Source: Agroathelia rolfsii (taxonomy: Eukaryota; Basidiomycota; Agaricomycetes; Amylocorticiales; Amylocorticiaceae). Taken from it: a stretch of DNA of 64,000 nt. The position numbers and the translations under genes are program-made. The stretch spans positions 3,720,001 to 3,784,000 of the forward strand of contig JABRWF010000007.1 of the NCBI GenBank assembly GCA_018343915.1, read 5' to 3'. Shown here piece by piece: positions 22,901-35,463 of this stretch (the first letter of the stretch is position 1; the number at the start of each line of letters is the position of its first letter). The notes beneath the pieces were generated by a model that was not told the origin of the DNA, made no database searches, and worked only from the letters and a program-made list of their open reading frames with translations.

Positions 22901-25900
22901 GATATCTCAACTGGATGGGCTAGCGAGTCTAATGGTGATTTCTTATTACCAAAAACATGATATTGAATCCTAGAGATGCGAAGAAAGAAACTGTTAGTTT
23001 ACGCTGCGTCAGTAGAATAGGAATCCTACCTCGATTGCATAGCATGAACCATGTCATCCTCCGTGGTTTCCCCCCGGTCTCCAAGGGCCAGAAGCACAGC
23101 AACACTAGACCAGTCACGCAGAGCTACCGCCATCCCAAATGGTAGGATAGAAGTGCGATAGCTCATAGCAGGGTATTTTAGTGCCATCGCGGCATTAGGA
23201 TCCAGACGAAGTAATATATCCAGAGCTTTGGGGCTGGATTGACAGATGATCATTTGCAAGATGGTCAGACCCTCTTGATCGGCAGACGACGATGTAGCGC
23301 CAGCTGCCAACAGTTTCTTCACTATGGGCTCAATCTGATCCGTTTTTTCCATGAGACCGACCAACGCAAGCGGGTGGAAAACTGGCGACCCATTTGCTTG
23401 AGAAGGAAGAGTAGCGTCTGCACCAGCAGCGATAAGGACATCGATGACCTCGGGGAAGCCGTGAACAATAGCGTGTGCGAGAGGGGTAAAGCCGTAGTCC
23501 CAGTCGGCAAGGTTGATTTCGAAAATGTCCGGGGTCTCTTCGTCTTCTTCTGGGATCTCACCAGACTGGGCCTCAGTGGAAGGATCTTCGGCTTTCTTCT
23601 TCACCACGACCACTTCTTCGTCGGAAGACCAATCTTTTTCGCTGTCACCTTCGTTTTTGTCATCCATATCGGCATCTTCATCTGCATCGCGAGCTTCTTG
23701 CTCTTTTGCTTTGGTCGCAGCAGCATCCTCGGATTTCCTCTTGTTTTCGTCACTCTTCCGTAACATCAAGCGAATTAGATCTGCCAATCCCGTCTGGGCA
23801 GCGAGATGCAACGATGAACGTCCATCAACAAGTCTCGCTGTCATACGGGCTCCTGCATTCACGAGATCTTTGGCAATATCCTCTGCTTCACAAATGATAG
23901 CCAGATGCAGTGCCGTACGGCCAACGTAGTCTCGCTGGTTGGTATCGACAGTAGGTATATCACAACCGGGTTTCTCGTGCTCGTGAAGGATCTCCAATAC
24001 GCGCTTGCGATCTTTGGCAGCAATCGCGGCAAAGAGCCTTTGTGTGGTACCAAGATAAACTTGGGCACTCCATTCGCCAACGTCAATAGGATTGAAACTG
24101 CCCGAGATACTCTGCCTTCCGGGATTCTCCTCAATGAATCTGAATTGAACGAAAAGTTTATTTGAATATAGGCGTCTGAAAATAGAAATGAAAGGGTGGA
24201 ACTAACTGAATGCGACCACGGATGTAAGACTCGTCCTCTGTGGTTTGTAGTTCTCGCTCTTCATCAGTAAGAGGCTCTGGGCATGCCTTTGAGGATGGAT
24301 GGGTCAGTATCAGTGGCAGGGTATCTATATAAAAAAAGAAGGACATACACCACAACAGTCCTCGATACATTCTTCCAATGTTCCAAAGAAGGCGGGATGA
24401 CGATGAAGGCGACGGTCTTTGTTCTTCGGGTTAAATGTAGCTGCAATAGAGAATATCAGCAAGGGATCGTAATACCCATACATGAGGCACTAACAATTCA
24501 TGCCCAGGTCAGTTGAATAAACCAGTTTCTCAATCCTCCTCGCATCCCAGCCGGGACCATAAGGGATATGCAGCGATTTGACGTCGTAGTCACTCAGCTC
24601 AAGCCCGCCCATAGCCGTTACTTCTGTATCTTTGAGATCGCCTTTATATTTTCTGCCACGTCGGTACTGGTATCTGTTTTGCCGGCCCCAGTTTGTAAGT
24701 GGGCGATTGCGCAATTGGCGGCGTGAGGCAACAAATTCTTCGCGCTTCTTGGTGTTGCGCAGTTTCTCAAGGACTAGTAGGCGGGCAAGTCCTTGAACAC
24801 GTGTAATCGCACGTTCAAAAATCTAAGAAGATATTTCAAGCCTGAAGAGTCGAGAGAGTTAATCAAATACTTACCGTAGGATCAACATCGGCACGACGCA
24901 GACTGGGAACGAGAATCTCGAAATCACGAGAAGCATACTTGGTGAGACGGACCTCATAAGAAGGGGATCGCCGAGTCATATCGACTGTATTACACTGTCG
25001 CATCATTGCAACAATCGCTCGCGGATTAGCCCATACGCGAGAGCCTGTGAAAATAAATTAGCTACATGTGCAATTGATTTAAATTTCATGTACTTGCCGT
25101 CAAACGCGCAGCAGGGGGCATCGACATCGAAGCCAGCCAATACCTCTGCAGGAGACTGGTATAGCCTAAGAACGATTTGGATGGATCTGTAAGGGTATTG
25201 AGCTGCAAAGGGCGCAAGTGTTAAAGGAAGAACAAGTCACGACATAATATAAAAACTGACAGTGGATAGAGATTGTATGCTTGGTTCGCACACAAGTAAC
25301 GCCCCACGGAACAGAGTCCGCGACTGCTTCATAAATTTGCTGGCATTTCTTCTCGGCCTGCTCGGGCGTCAAGCCCCACAGAAAAACATCAACATCGCTC
25401 GTCGGAAACGCCGTCTTGTGGAAGTAGTCACGGATCCCACGCTTGGTAGTTGACAACCCATCTGGGAGCGGCGCCAGACACGCCTGAATAGATCCACCAG
25501 CGACGATGACATTGTTCCAGTCAGTCAGCTGTGAGAGTGAGCCTTCGGAGAAAATAGCCCAGTGGCGCTTGAAGGCTGCCATATCCTGGACCATGGCCGG
25601 AGTGCCTTCCTTACGACGCCGATTGCCTGTGAGTGGCATGACATACTTTCCGGAAAGATCATCTTCGTCGTTCTCGTCTACAATACGGGCGCGAGTGCGC
25701 TTGATGTTCCTATCCGCCGCAAAGATATTAACAAGACCAACATATGGGTCCTTGAGTCTGACGTTTTCCTTATCCTGTGCAAATAATTTGCGCAGGTCAG
25801 CCTCATCATCGAGCGACGGCTGCAAGACGGCATCAAGAGAGACACCAGGCCCATCTGGCAGCGCCTTCACACGTTCGAGAAATGCGTTGGCCTCGGGCGT

Positions 25901-25930
25901 TTGGTATGATTGATTCTGATAGTGAGACAT
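19945..25930 (-). CDS. Large ankyrin-repeat protein with nucleotidyltransferase-like N-terminal region
   Basis: Thirteen predicted exons join in phase to 1770 residues: 25930-25261, 25202-25098, 25044-24875, 24822-24495, 24440-24349, 24286-24207, 24139-23030, 22969-22218, 22159-22019, 21959-21134, 21084-20838, 20787-20554, 20502-19945. Residues 140-190 hold a GGS (145-147) followed by SDVDVFLWG (Asp179, Asp181). This spacing resembles the G[GS]...DxD signature of the nucleotidyltransferase fold, but activity is unproven. Ankyrin units are visible near 550-620 (GRTALHLAI, GRSSLHLAA), then an acidic linker, then further units (GYTPLHAAM, TPIHEAVKAG, GSTPLHTATSKG, GHTPLDIATHR). The C-terminus is basic. 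The same gene family seems to occur widely in Agaricomycetes, but I cannot name a characterised member. Intron 2 starts with GCAAGT. The last intron is marked by a TAG that would end the frame if it were retained. Confidence 0.82.
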
Positions 25931-26631
25931 TAGAGTTTGGTGTTGTCGATGGAATGAGTGGGGTTTTGGTTCTGGGATTTTGAACGAGACCTGGCAGCCA
26001 TTTTATATTCATCTGAGAGAGGCGGCCGCTGCCTTCGTCGGGCCCGCCCTTGATGCTCCAGGTGACTCGAACACAATGTCGGCCTCACCGTCGGGAATCA
26101 TGGTCCGGGCCAAGGCGCACGAGACTGATATGAACGCGCCAGCTGATCAGGAGTGTGATGCGCCCATGAAACATCTTTGCGCGGAAATTATGTAATGTGT
26201 AAATTTATACATATTAAATTACCCATTATGGCTATCCGCTTCTCCAGAAAAGGTATATATCATTGCTTTACTTCGCGCATTTTCATCAAAACTACTATGA
26301 GCGCATCAAACTATCCCGCCCCTGCGCCCGCCGCCGCATGCGCGCCGTGCGCTTAACGATCAACATCATGATGCACAGCACAGGCACATTGTTTCGAGTC
26401 AGAATATATCTACCGTAGATAGGGGTAACCGAAGGAAGCAAAAAAGAGGGTATGCGCCACGCACATAGCGAACAGAAGCGAAGGACATAAGGAGATGAAA
26501 GCGATGACACAGGTCCAAAAGAGAGGTAGAGAAGACGCGAGATTAGAATGAGAGATAACAATAGTCTTAGAAGAGGCAAATATCCTGGTAAATAAGTTAA
26601 GAAGATCGGAACAGCAAGAACGAATGTACGG
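25931..26631. other. Intergenic region between the ankyrin and SH3 genes
   Basis: No gene seen. Both neighbours are on the minus strand, so this holds the promoter and 5' UTR of the ankyrin gene and the 3' region of the SH3 gene. A minus-strand frame at 26579-26295 has no recognisable domain. Confidence 0.5.
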
Positions 26632-29600
26632 TTAGGCAGAGGCTACGCTGGAATTGCCTTGTTGCAAGTACTCGTCAAGAGTCTGAAATGGTGTAATGCC
26701 GTCAGTCAAGTCCGTAGATGCATGATGTACTAAGACATTACCTTGTCAACTTCCCGCAGTTTCTCAAATGAGCCAGAGTAGATGGCTCTGATGTCGGGAT
26801 GGAGCGCGTCCTCGTCAATTTCAGGCCCAAACAACATAGCATCCACAGGATGCAGTGGTGGTGGTCGTGTACTGGGCCTTGCCGCGCCCAGTTCAATCAG
26901 TGCGATCATATGAGATACGCCAAACTCATCCTTGGGTACGTACGGCCGTTTTCTCGCGGGTCGTGCGGGGGGAGGCACCGGTGTTGTATTTGCACTGCTA
27001 GCGTACATCTTGCTGGAAGGTGTAGGTAATCGCGAGTCACCCTCCATGTGTGTCATAGGTGTGGCGTACCGCGAAACTTCGGATGCGACAGAGCTAAATG
27101 ATGGTCGACGGTATTGGGTCGGCGGCGTGGCGGTAACACTGCTGGCACCCGATGGGCTGATGGCTCGCGAGGCAGGGGTTGCATTCGGAGACATGGCACG
27201 TTGGTTTGATGTGGGTGTCGGCGTTCGATGTTGTTGTTGTTGCTGCTGCTGGAAGTATTGTTGCTGTTGCTGCTGGAACCCAGCAGACACAGGAGTCGCC
27301 CCTCTCGAATCATCCATGGAATATTCCGAAGGCGATGTTGACTGCCTCGAACCCATGCTTTCCGTTATCGAGTTCGAAGTCTGCATGGAAGTAAGCGATC
27401 CGGGCAGGCCTCCACGGCCCATCGCGTTCGCCTTGCCATCCTTGATCTTGTTCAGCACTCGGTCCAGCTTGTCTCCAAGCCCGCCATGCCCGGCTCTCGA
27501 CCGGATGACCACATCCTGCAGCAGATCCTCGCGCTGTCCGCCCTTGTCACTGCGCAACTCGGCCTCGACGATATCGCTGATATCATACGTCTCGCCGTCG
27601 GGCTCAACATACGAGTACCGCACAAGTCCATCATCGACGCCAAGCCCAGAACTGGGACCCTGACGCGTGGAACGCAGGATAGCGTTGCCGGGCAAAAGCA
27701 CATCTGTCCCGCGCGCCGTGTTCGCCTGTGCGCTGAGGATCGTCGCGCGCTGGTTGGCTCGTGTCTTTTCGCGCTGGCGTGCGATGATCTCCTGCCGAGA
27801 AAGATGCTGCTTCTCCTCCAAAGCGACACTACTACCACTTCCATGGGGATGGTGGTGTGGGTGCTGCTGGTGATGATGATGAGCAGCAGCAGCAGATTCT
27901 TCGAGGATTATCGAGTCGCGGTGCTTTTGCTGCAGCGCCAGCTCGTCCAGCGGTGCCTGAGAGTGCCGCCGGCTGGGCTTGTACGTCACCGAGCGGCGGA
28001 GGATGAACACCGGATCGTCTGGATGCACATCGTCCATATTGCCAAGCAGCAGCTGGGCCGAGTCGACCGAGCGCCGTTTCTCGTTCCGCTTGTCCACCGT
28101 CCGGAAGGTGGGCGGGCGCGGGTAGGCATCGATCACCTTGCTCGTCGGCGCCAACTCGCGTTCTAGGAAACATATACGTTAACACCAACACAAATTATTC
28201 CAAGAGCAAAAAAATCTTTACCTGCATGCCCGGCTAGCTCAACAAATAGGTTATACCGTAACCTCGTCGTGCTGCGGCGCTTGACCGACTTGTCCTCCAC
28301 CTCGTCCCCACCATCGACGACGCCCTCGAGAATACCAAAGCGCTCGAGACCTGTCTCGACAACCTCGGCGACAGTAACGTTTTTCGCAAACACAAAAACC
28401 TTGCGCCTGAAGCTCTGGGAGATGCCCGACGACGCAACGGAGCTCACGCTCGAGCGGTCGCGCAATGCCCGCTTGGGGATGATCGCCTCCGTCATGGGGT
28501 CAAAGACCATATCGTCGGGCAGATCCTCGGGATGGATCACGAGCTGCAGCGCGAAGCGGTACGACGGCGAGCTGAACCTCTCCGGCGCCACGTTGCCCAC
28601 GCCGAGGTAATGCGACGACGCTGCTCCGCCCTCTCCCACCTCGCCACCAATAGCGGACAAATCAGCCACCATGGTCACGTCCCCGTCGGCATCCTCGAAC
28701 CCAGCCTCGCTATTCGCCTCCTCGCCCTTCCTATTCAAATAAAACTTGACGGCCGAATCGTCTGTAAAGTCGTTCATCGGCAGCTTCTTGATCGCGGGCA
28801 ACATCGACAGATTGCTCGTCACGGAGCTGATACTGCCCACACTGCTCCTCTTCACCTTTGGCAACTCCATCGCGGCCTGCACGAGCGACTCGAACACGCC
28901 CAGTGGCTTCTCCTCGGGCAGCAGCACCGCCGACGAGCCCTCGACCTGCTTCACCGTCAGATAATAGTCATCCTCGTCGTCCCCGCCGGGGAGGCGGAAG
29001 CGCTGGATCGCCTGGCGCACGAGCTCGGCGGACGATGTGCTCGAGTTGAGGAGCACCGTCTTGAACGTCGCCTCCGTCTGCAGGTTCTGACCCGCAAATA
29101 CGCGGATGACGCTCAGCTCGGGTACACCGCCGACGTCGCCCATCCCGCCGCTCACGGACGAGGACGTGATGATCAATGAGCCGGGGCGTGCGCGTGGTGC
29201 GCTATTGTTACCCGTGCCGCTGGGCAACTCAAGGCCAAACCCGCGTGCGGAGCCGGCGAATGCCAGTTCGTTCTCTTGCGGCGGCGACGCGGGTGAGCTG
29301 TTGAGGTATTTTTGGTACAGTTCGCGTTGCTGCTGATCACGCTGGCGCAAGGATGACGAAACGGACGTGGGCGGCGTCGAAGACCCGGGGAGCTGGGACG
29401 ACGATGGTGTCGGCGACATCTGCGACTGTTGTTGTTGTTGTTGCTGCTGCTGTGTCTGTGCAGCCATCCGCCTGGAATCTATCGCCGTATTGCGCTGCTG
29501 CTGCATGGCCGCGGCCGTGACGGGCGACAAACTCGGGTCCGGATGCCCCACCGCCGAGTTGGAATGCAGACTACCCGAGCGCCCCGAGTCTTCCGACCCG

Positions 29601-31346
29601 CGCGCAATGTCGATGCTGTCGCCGTTACTGCCACTACCGCCCGAATGCTTCTCCTTCTTGTCCTTGCGCCTGCCAAACAGCCCGCCAAAGATTCCGCCGC
29701 TCTTCTTGCCCTTTTCCTTGCCGGTGCTGCTCTCGTCGTCCGTGGAGGTCGAGTCGGGCTGCTTGCGCAGCTTGGCACCACCGCCTCCTCCCTGCTGGGC
29801 CGGGCGAGAGCTGCCACTGCCGCCGCTGCTCACCGACCCGCCGCGGTTCTTCTTGCGCTGGGCATCCTCGAGCGCCTCGATCTCCTCGCGCGTGCGCTTG
29901 CGCTCATCGTCCTGTCTGCGCATGACGTCGCTGGGGAGCAGCGGCCCGCCGCTGGATGCCGCTGCAGTGCCAGCGGACGGGCGCACAGCTGCTTGCGATG
30001 ATGACGATTGGTGTGCTTGCTGCTGGGGCTCGTCGCGTGCCACGGAGGGCGTGAGGCTAATTTTGCGCGTTCCTTCTATCGCTTCGGCGGGATCGATGAT
30101 ACGCGTGGACGATGATGCGGGTTGGGAAGAGTTGCCATTTGGCGAGGTTTGTAGTCCCTCGCGGGAGGTCTGCTGACGAAGGTCCTGCTGTTGTTGTTGT
30201 TGTTGTTGCTGAGGCGATGGTCGACGATCGTTGGTTTGATTAGGGGCCTGCGAGGGCGACGTCTTTGCGTTGGCAGCCGCAGCCTGTGCGCGCGCCTGGG
30301 CCTGCATCTCCGCTGCCGCCAGATCGTCCCAGCCCATAGGATCCTCGGGCTCCATCATCATCATCTGCGAGTCCGCCATATCCCCTCTGTTGCCCCTGCT
30401 GACGACACCGCTGCTATAATCTCCTATCTGACTCGCCGACCTGGCCGCTTCCTCCGCTGCCAGATCTGGATCCTCATCCTCGTATGCCTCGTCGTCCCAC
30501 TCCGTCTCGTCGTCTTCCTCCTCCAGCTGCTCTTCGTTCCATACCGCGGGTGGGTATCGGTGCACGGTACGCTCGGCGCGGAACGCGACGCCTTTTGATG
30601 TCAAGCCGAATTCGCTCGGGCGTGAGCGGTGGTGGTGGCCGCCCGGTGAGGGTGTGTTGAGTCTGTCTTTGAAACCATCGCGCGAGGCGTGGACGACTTC
30701 TTCTATCTCGGCTTGCGTTGCTGATGCGAGCTGTGTACGTTGTGCAACATCAATATAAGAGTAAATTAGACGCAAAAATGATATTAATATCACGCACATC
30801 AACATTGCGATGCTTGTTTAGCCGTGCGAGACGCTCAAACGGCGTCTCGATGTTCTCTGCGGGGATGTAGCCCACCTCCTGTGTCTTGAGCACGCGCACG
30901 AGCCACCAGTAGCTGTTGCTATCGTCCATGAGGACGAGGCTGTCGCCCTTGACGACATTCGCCTGGCCCTCAACTGTGGCTGCGAAGCTATGAAGGGAGT
31001 AGACAAGGTCAAAGTCAATGGACTCGTTGGGCACGGAGAGCTGTGAGGAGCCGTCGTCGTCCTCCATGTACTCTATCTCCTCGCCCTCGCCTTCGGAGTC
31101 TTCTTCGAGGATGGAGTGTTCTTCGTCAGAGGTAATACCAGAGTTGGCGCTTGGGTTGGCGGTGCTGGTGCTGTTGGTGGTGGTGGTGGTGGTGGTGGCA
31201 GTAGTAGTAGTATTGCCGTGCGTGGCTGCGGTGTCATACTGGCCATCTGTAATCAACTGGTCCCGCAGGTCATAAATGTCCGTCCGCTGGGGTCTCTGCA
31301 TCGCAACGGGAGAGGGAGAGGGGGTATATATTATATTCGTTGACAA
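26632..31346 (-). CDS. SH3-domain cell-polarity protein of the Bud14/Tea4 type
   Basis: Predicted exons 31346-30798, 30730-28222, 28162-26742 and 26682-26632 join in phase to 1509 residues; the last exon adds a short tail ending in SSVASA. An SH3 domain at about 114-172 contains SLHSFAA, SYWWLVR and VGYIPAENIETPFERLARLN. The run from the SH3 end into ERLARLN is typical of budding-yeast Bud14 and fission-yeast Tea4, which link polarity landmarks, formin control and type-1 phosphatase. Residues of about 720-850 look like a Ras-association or ubiquitin-like fold (FKTVLLNSSTSSAELVRQAI... VKFYLNRKGE). A second similar stretch (KVFVFAKNVTVAEVVETGLE) follows near 1000. The rest is low complexity: Gln, Ser, His and acidic tracts. 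Those tracts create long antisense ORFs that should be ignored. Expected location is hyphal tips and septation sites (family knowledge). Confidence 0.85.
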
Positions 31347-32205
31347 GGGCCCGTCAGGAGAGAATTATTGCAGCGCCGTCGAATATAGCATAGACAGTAG
31401 GGCGGGTGAATATCAGAGAACTAGCACGAGAGAGTCTTTTGTTTTTCTTGCCAGCTGGCTAGCTGGCTGGCTGGCTGTTGTGTGTTGAAGAGAGAACTGG
31501 GGAATGGGCGATGGGATGGTCATATCATCACTACTGCCCTTTCAAGCTCCGATCGCTCGCATCTCTCCAGTCAATAGATATTGCACTAATTATTGGCTGT
31601 TATCAGTGCTATGTCTTGGAGTAATGACAAAAAGGAGAGAACATATTCATCTCACTTGGCCTTTCTGTGTTCGATCGATCACAGCTACGAAAATATTAGC
31701 CAAAAAAAAAAAAAAAAATCACGTCTGTCGCAATGTTGGCAAGATGTCATGGATTCTCACAGCAACAAAGGCACAGGCGCACGCCAGTGTGATAGCCGCC
31801 GGTGGACATCATTTACGCCCAGCTCTATCGCACCCTTGTTATGTCTTAGCCCTTCTTAATTACACCTCACTCACACTCAGGCAGGCATAGGTAAAAAGAG
31901 TACGCTACAAATCGGCATAAATTAGTCAACCGTACAAATCGGAGACCGTCTTGTCGGTACTATTCGGTGCCACTCATACTAAGCGCAAATGATCGATATA
32001 CAGAACCACTCCTCTGCCACACACTTTTCTCTATATCGTCGCTATTTCAACAGGAGTGTTACTTCCCTGGTCGAATAAACCTATGGGTATTCTAGTACTA
32101 TAGAGACATTGAGATCCTTGTAGTCCAATCATTTACAACTGTCGATTGAAAAGTATAAATACTAAATTCAAACGTATAGTCCAGAGTCTGTATTTCTGAT
32201 TTTAC
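31347..32205. other. Upstream region of the SH3 gene; no gene seen
   Basis: This holds the presumed promoter and 5' UTR of the minus-strand SH3 gene, including a CTGGCTAGCTGGCTGG repeat near 31451 and an A-run at 31704-31719. Plus-strand ORFs at 31504-31890 are probably chance frames. Confidence 0.5.
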
Positions 32206-33977
32206 ACTTGAACAACATCAGCACCGAATGGATGTGGCTTGTACGTTTCACTTGGTACTGCTATGCTCATATCCTTGAGCTCCTGCCCGTCCGAGTCCTG
32301 TGTCTCGATCCTATAATCCGAGTTCATTACATCCACGCTGATACGATTCTGCGTTATGTTCGTCATCAACATCAGTTATTGATCGGCTAGAACTGAAACC
32401 ATACCGGACGAGATGGATTTTCTTTACGGCCCATGAGGTCGAAAGTAGTGTGCACATGCTTCTGTTGCTCGTGCAGATGGGTCCGCGAGTTAAGGCTTCA
32501 ATAGACGGGGTTGAATACCTAAAACAACTGGGATGATGACGGCACTAGCACATACGAGGCTGCCAGAGAATTGGAGAAAACTGAGGTACATGTGAATCAA
32601 TGTCATAGTCACCTGATTGATAGTCTTAGATCGCTTACGGCGGGGAAAAATAAGAAAAAGCGCTAGCCAAATAACTTGCGGTTTGGAAAGGGTTTTCAGT
32701 TTATGTTTGGTAGTCAATTGAACGAGCCGTATTGATGCATACAATTTTTGGGCATTATTATGAACTACAGAAATATTAGGTTCATTCCTCTTCATAATGT
32801 TATGGTTCTATGCATTACCGTGGTCATCATTGCCAATTCGGTGATACTGTAATCCATCAGTTGAAACGCTCTCTGATAGGAGAATTCGTTTACCTCGTGA
32901 TCAGGTTGGTCTCTGTAAAAAAAAAAAAAAAAAAAAGAAGCACAATACATCGTCAATTGAGCGAACAATATAATACCAGTAGGATGAACTCACGGATGAT
33001 ATACTCCATCATTTTCCCCAGAATACGCGCCGTTCTTTAGTAACGAGTTTAACCGTTCATAAACATTATACTCAAAAAAAAAACAAAAAAAAAAAGAGCC
33101 AGCCTTACCCACGGAAGGCGTGTGCTCGCTCGCGGTTGATGTAATAACACAGGCAAAAAGCTACTAAGAGATCTATGGACCAACCGAATGAACTAATGAG
33201 AATGATCAGAATGGCTCAAGTCCATCGTAATGGATAAGAAAAAAAAATTACAATATAAATATAAAGAGCCATTTCCATTGCGTTAATACTTGCGGTATTG
33301 ATTTCATGTTCATAACTTCTACGCAGCAAAGGAGATTGGCTGCAAGGCGAAGTAGAGACAGGAACCAGCATATACTTGGTATCAATTGCTTTTTCGACAG
33401 CACAGAAAGCCTCCACGCAAAGAATGACTGGAATGAATAGCAGTATATCCATAAAACGTTAGAATTGATTCCATTAGTGTATGAGACATGCAATCCACAA
33501 TCTGAACATACCTGGGAAACAGGCGAAATGAAGCCACCAAATAGAAGAGCTATACTCAAGGCTCTAGGAGCCTTCTCTAATAACACTAGTGGGTCCCCAT
33601 AATTGTCGATCATCCATATGTAGTTTGTCAGTGTCGTACAGGCCGCTTGAATTACTTCTAGGCACCTGTCGCATTTAACCCGGATCAGCAATGCATTCTT
33701 ATACCATGTCGGCGAAGCTATGAGGCTAACCATACGAATGCGACCTAAGAAATCCCCACGCTCAACTACAAACTCATTTATCGAGTCATCTAAGAAAAAT
33801 ACTCACGATGAATTTTATCCAGAACGGTTCTTTTGGAAAATGAGAGAAATAATTATAGCTTTGTAAGGTCAATACACCTAAAAGCACCATAGACAGATCG
33901 AGTCCGATACTGTAAGCTCCAAAGGTTGCACTGATATTAGACATGTCCGCTGAGCCTAACAGGGGCTTATTCGCCAT
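32206..33977 (-). pseudogene. DUF6534-type membrane protein gene with damaged C-terminal part
   Basis: Exons 33977-33807, 33744-33731 (14 nt), 33665-33512, 33427-33252, 33192-33109, 33034-32994, 32912-32894 and one starting 32559 join in phase. They encode a multi-pass membrane protein: ATFGAYSIGLDLSMVLLGV, AFVWCLEVIQAACTTLTNYI, SFFAWRLSVLS, SFGWSIDLLVAFCLCYY and MMEYIIQTNLITS. The order matches the fungal DUF6534 family (function unknown). After SLVCASAVIIP about 20 expected residues are missing. The SLNSRTHLHE motif then appears in a different frame behind a stop near 32500. The preceding intron (32893-32560) is unusually long. An intact tail-like frame runs to about 32206. I read this as a recently damaged gene; an undetected exon is the alternative. 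Confidence 0.65.
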
Positions 33978-35463
33978 GATACTGGTAGGAATATTGTTTC
34001 GGAATCGACGATAAAATGCAAGCGGTAGGACGCACGCCGACTGCTGCTGTGTCAGCCATTTTATAGGGTGGAAAGTGTCCTTCGTCCGCACGAGATTGAG
34101 GATAGGCACGGATGGATGATAATTATATGAATACGTATTCGGGATGCCTTGATGATACCATACCGATCATGACTCATCATCCATGCTGTGTGATTCTCGA
34201 GTTTTCCTACGTCTCTGCCGTCGCAACAACCCAATCCAAAATTTCCATCGTTCGAGTTATACCGTCGGGAACTACTCGCATGAATTATTTTGTTTTTCAG
34301 TATTGAGTTTATTTTGCTCCGCTAGTGCTGACCAGGGGACGTAAGCAAGTCTCGACGGGAAGATATTATCATACACTAGCTGTTATCTGATTCCAGAGCT
34401 CTAACCAGGATCTCTACATCGGTATCAGAATCCATGTCATCAGACATCATTCAGCAGATTCAAATGCTCAATAATTCCTGAACCAGAAAACTTGACTGAC
34501 AGGTTCTCAGTGCTTTCACAAGGAGATCCAGGCTGTCTGTTGTGCTCAGCAACTTGTTATAAGCATCTGGGGTAAAGAAAACGTTCATTCTCATGAGTTT
34601 TATCAGCCTTCCCTGTTTGAATTGAATTCAAGGAAACGGCTTACAACATAAGTTGCTCTACAATGATTCTCTCGACCATCATCTGGGACCTGACATATCA
34701 GAATCATGATCATGATGCTCTACATCACTAGTGCCTTAGGTGCAGATCGAGTCGTGATCCGAACATACATAATAGTACACTCAATATTCATGTCGTACCA
34801 GCTCATAGACTCATGAGATGCAGTGATAGCACAGCTACATGCAGTTGAGATATCAAGAGAAGTCTGGTGTATTTGATAGACTGAGCTCATGAACCGAGCC
34901 AGCACTCCTTAAAAACGTTTGATTACGGATATGAAATCGCAAGTGTATCACGGTAAACCAGTCCTCAACGTACTGTCCTAATAGGTGGTGGTAGGTATTT
35001 CAGGATAGTCCGGCCGGCTCGATAATCAACTACCTTGCCTCATAGACAAGAAAGAAACGAGCACCAAGGTAATCTCAGTCATGCATATACAGTACCAAGT
35101 ATTAGAGCAGCCCCCAAGAAATGGTATGTTCAGGCCGGCTTTATCTCTTCCCTATAAGTGCCCATAATATGGGCAATAATGCCAGCACAATGTGAACTCG
35201 CGCTAAAATTTGTCCAAATGATTAGAGGCTTGAGCATCCCAAGTCATAACACATATCGTATCGAAATAGATGAAGCAAGGCTAGCAATATTTCAAGTGTG
35301 AGACTCTTCTAAGCTAACAGCGGGAGCAATCCTCTACTCTGTCCATGGGTCGATCAATTTTGTCACTTCAAAGATGCAACCGCCGACGTCAGAACGGCTA
35401 ATGGACTGAAGCAATTGGTAGCTTTTGACATATTATATTATTATAGTTTAGTATTTCTTATAT
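33978..35463. other. Gene-free stretch
   Basis: No recognisable coding region on either strand. The minus-strand frame 34905-34720 has no family resemblance. The left part should be the promoter of the damaged DUF6534 gene. Confidence 0.5.

Noticed and set aside
23239..23929. Plus-strand ORFs of 174 and 138 codons
   Set aside because: Antisense to the acidic linker and ankyrin exon of the large ankyrin gene.
26932..27663. 243-codon plus-strand ORF, Cys/Leu-rich
   Set aside because: It is antisense to the Gln- and Ser-rich third exon of the SH3 gene; its Cys runs are the complement of poly-Gln codons.
29367..30176. 269-codon plus-strand ORF and the overlapping 29429-30001 frame
   Set aside because: Antisense to the low-complexity part of the SH3 gene, with no domain and no splice context.
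30191..30598. 135-codon plus-strand ORF
   Set aside because: Antisense shadow of the same gene; composition reflects complemented Gln/Asp/Glu codons.
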